IMG/VR virus record: IMGVR_UViG_3300030012_001663
Span: 31,397 to 95,396 of that record
DNA from: a virus
DNA length: 64,000 bases
Reading direction: 5' to 3' (one strand)
Shown here: one piece after another, positions 63,701 through 64,000 of the stretch
How the letters are laid out: each line of letters begins with the position of its first letter
How positions within the stretch are numbered: the stretch's first letter is position 1
Position numbers and translations under genes: made by a program
Notes under the pieces: generated by a model
The model's database searches: none
What the model was told of the DNA's origin: nothing
What the model saw: only the letters and a program-made list of their open reading frames with translations

Positions 63701-64000
63701 ATAAACTCATTAGTTCCAGTGCCATTTACATCTAAAACACCTGCAAACGTGGCGTCACCAGTAGCTGTTAGTGATAAAGCTATTACACTATTTGTGTCTG
63801 TATGTGTATTTTTAAACTGAAAACCTCTACCTGATACTCCATGGGTTGCCATCCAATCACTGTCAGCAAGTTTTCTAAATTGATTATTTGCATAAAAGTT
63901 ATTTTCAGTCCACACACCAGCTTCATTAATTCTAGACCTTCTTGTTCCATCGGTAGCTATTGATACTTGTTCTTTATTATTTGATGCATCATAATCTTCA
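60730..64000 (-). CDS. Tail fibre with C-terminal FN3 domains, N-terminus cut by the window edge
   Basis: The frame is open from the window edge (first whole codon at 63999) to the stop at 60730. A GTG at 63915 could be read as a start, but the preceding 28 codons (GTRRSRINEAGVW just before) are in frame and look like fibre sequence, so the gene continues outside. Visible: about 1089 residues with repeated fibre segments such as ADADTRYVNVTGDTMTGAL, and the shared module SGTSTKTLTLNQNDGGTITA, also found in the S74 fibre. The last ~185 residues are two FN3 domains (TAPSAPTNLNLSIV; EPTNMSVVNLNTAFYIQWDP). It likely binds host surface sugars or proteins. It overlaps the 53-residue gene. Confidence 0.85.
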   Translation of the reverse strand, partial: EDYDASNNKEQVSIATDGTRRSRINEAGVWTENNFYANNQFRKLADSDWMATHGVSGRGFQFKNTHTDTNSVIALSLTATGDATFAGVLDVNGTGTNEFIGNIRISNAGPILVANSTNNASGFRINVTGLDGDNDDLLRIQDSGTTRVELHRNGTFQGLTSTSFIKSGGTSSQFLMADGSVSTGGSGITQADADTRYVNVTGDTMTGALEIGLSTNTSGSSTGTTFLELDNNVGNDISQQQSFIDFKFTDTNANFTPQVRIGAQVGPDADANAISKEGAGSFVVYTAPIGSDESGNSSGLAESFRVSYDGDVSIPNGSLTVSGNGTFTGNIEATSYIQSDNNFLAGGTLKFKNNAGNSFLNGFRRVSGTNNLELINISDINTSGGGAVTFAGDITVSGGDIILGGTGRIQGVDTVSAGTDAANKTYVDNAIAGITEQDTLDTVVERGSVTDNNITINGLRTNADSTHTIGTNGVRFQHGYFDNLHTKDKIQNNTAAYINYISNQGHRFYVDANNDENTHEFQILSNTSTYAAGNVVFTVDQSGNVISEGSISMNQSNTQVDMTGNTSGNFTLDNNTGSIAFQANGSTVNSMTITSSAITLNENTTVTGTFDPQGNILGAVVDDGNIANPLTVKRSAASTMQVGINFTVSPSSGSGFSRYLGVDSSADLRFGSSTNHATNALVLTTANYVSQFGSFAGDIIPSADSTYDLGSNANKWAEGHFDHLFVGETGNNPRIDIYTENGTTSIADTFADSSTDKSYIYFQAGTNSNDPGYIMHETSESASPNEQNEGVLHLVPSDDNASTDYVSIHGTNDPDAIRLYTNGFIQTANPYQLTLQSGSGDVYINDGLTVNGVIAATGGTSTTWNEAHDNMIISASVSGTSTKTLTLNQNDGGTITASWSDLQGTTVTAPSAPTNLNLSIVNNTVNVTFNASSTSNIDQYLVFGSANGGDYSLISVIEPASMSATMSVIDDSFDDSGAQAYRVYAMKTGVMSNALSGSITYTVTTPVEPTNMSVVNLNTAFYIQWDPPSSNARFVTAYNVYKHEHASQGSLSRSSATLIYSGMNKSYMYEISGNNNLNYHQFWVETTVT

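Noticed and set aside
63915-63915. GTG as the start of the right-edge fibre
   Set aside because: The frame stays open to the window end and encodes fibre-like sequence, so the gene is cut by the edge.
1-64000. Integrated prophage signs, tRNA genes and CRISPR arrays
   Set aside because: I saw no integrase, attachment-site repeats, cloverleaf-like sequence or spaced direct repeats.

Overview
The window looks like part of the genome of a tailed phage of a Bacteroidota host, most likely a marine flavobacterial phage. It is very AT-rich and densely coded, with many stop/start overlaps (TAATG or ATGA) and few Shine-Dalgarno sequences. One complete Bacteroidota-type promoter (TTTG-N19-TATATTTG) is visible, and a phage lipoprotein carries a Flavobacteria-like surface-export signal. 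The best lineage clue is a 4426-residue protein with an RNA polymerase DFDID active-site motif and a zincin HExxH site. That combination is typical of the virion RNA polymerases of crAss-like phages (Crassvirales, e.g. the Cellulophaga phi14:2 group). Major capsid, portal and terminase genes are not in the window, so placement as crAss-like or a close relative is an inference. I saw no integrase, tRNA, rRNA, IS element or CRISPR array.

Layout. (1) 1-4367, minus strand: a run of small genes. They encode a 3TM-type holin, two small membrane proteins, several very basic 44-83 residue proteins (one AT-hook-like, two resembling the halves of a DUF5872-type domain), a 44-residue CDGSH-like iron-sulfur candidate and two minor structural proteins; the last one runs off the left edge. 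(2) 4477-10734, plus strand: a dwarf protein, class I ribonucleotide reductase (nrdB then nrdA) closed by a strong terminator, then six genes whose products are almost all exported or membrane-anchored: TM/coiled-coil protein, DUF2279-like protein, outer-membrane beta-barrel candidate, TM/coiled-coil protein, thioredoxin fold without active cysteines, and surface lipoprotein. (3) 10731-64000, minus strand: the virion module. Reading from the right edge in the direction of transcription it holds FN3-bearing and T4-like fibre proteins (one with an S74 chaperone), adhesion-type proteins with vWA and FN3 domains, a separately transcribed metallophosphoesterase, connector-like proteins, a 2030-residue tail protein with a vWA domain, a 921-residue cell-wall hydrolase (NlpC/P60- or CHAP-like plus lytic transglycosylase), three large internal-protein candidates, the giant RNA polymerase/zincin protein, a 1913-residue protein with a PD-(D/E)XK nuclease, and a dwarf protein.

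How it may work (inference). Fibres and vWA proteins bind the host. The 921-residue enzyme opens the peptidoglycan. The giant proteins enter with the DNA and the virion polymerase transcribes early genes. NrdAB supplies deoxynucleotides. The exported operon remodels the host envelope, by superinfection exclusion or lysis. The holin ends the infection.
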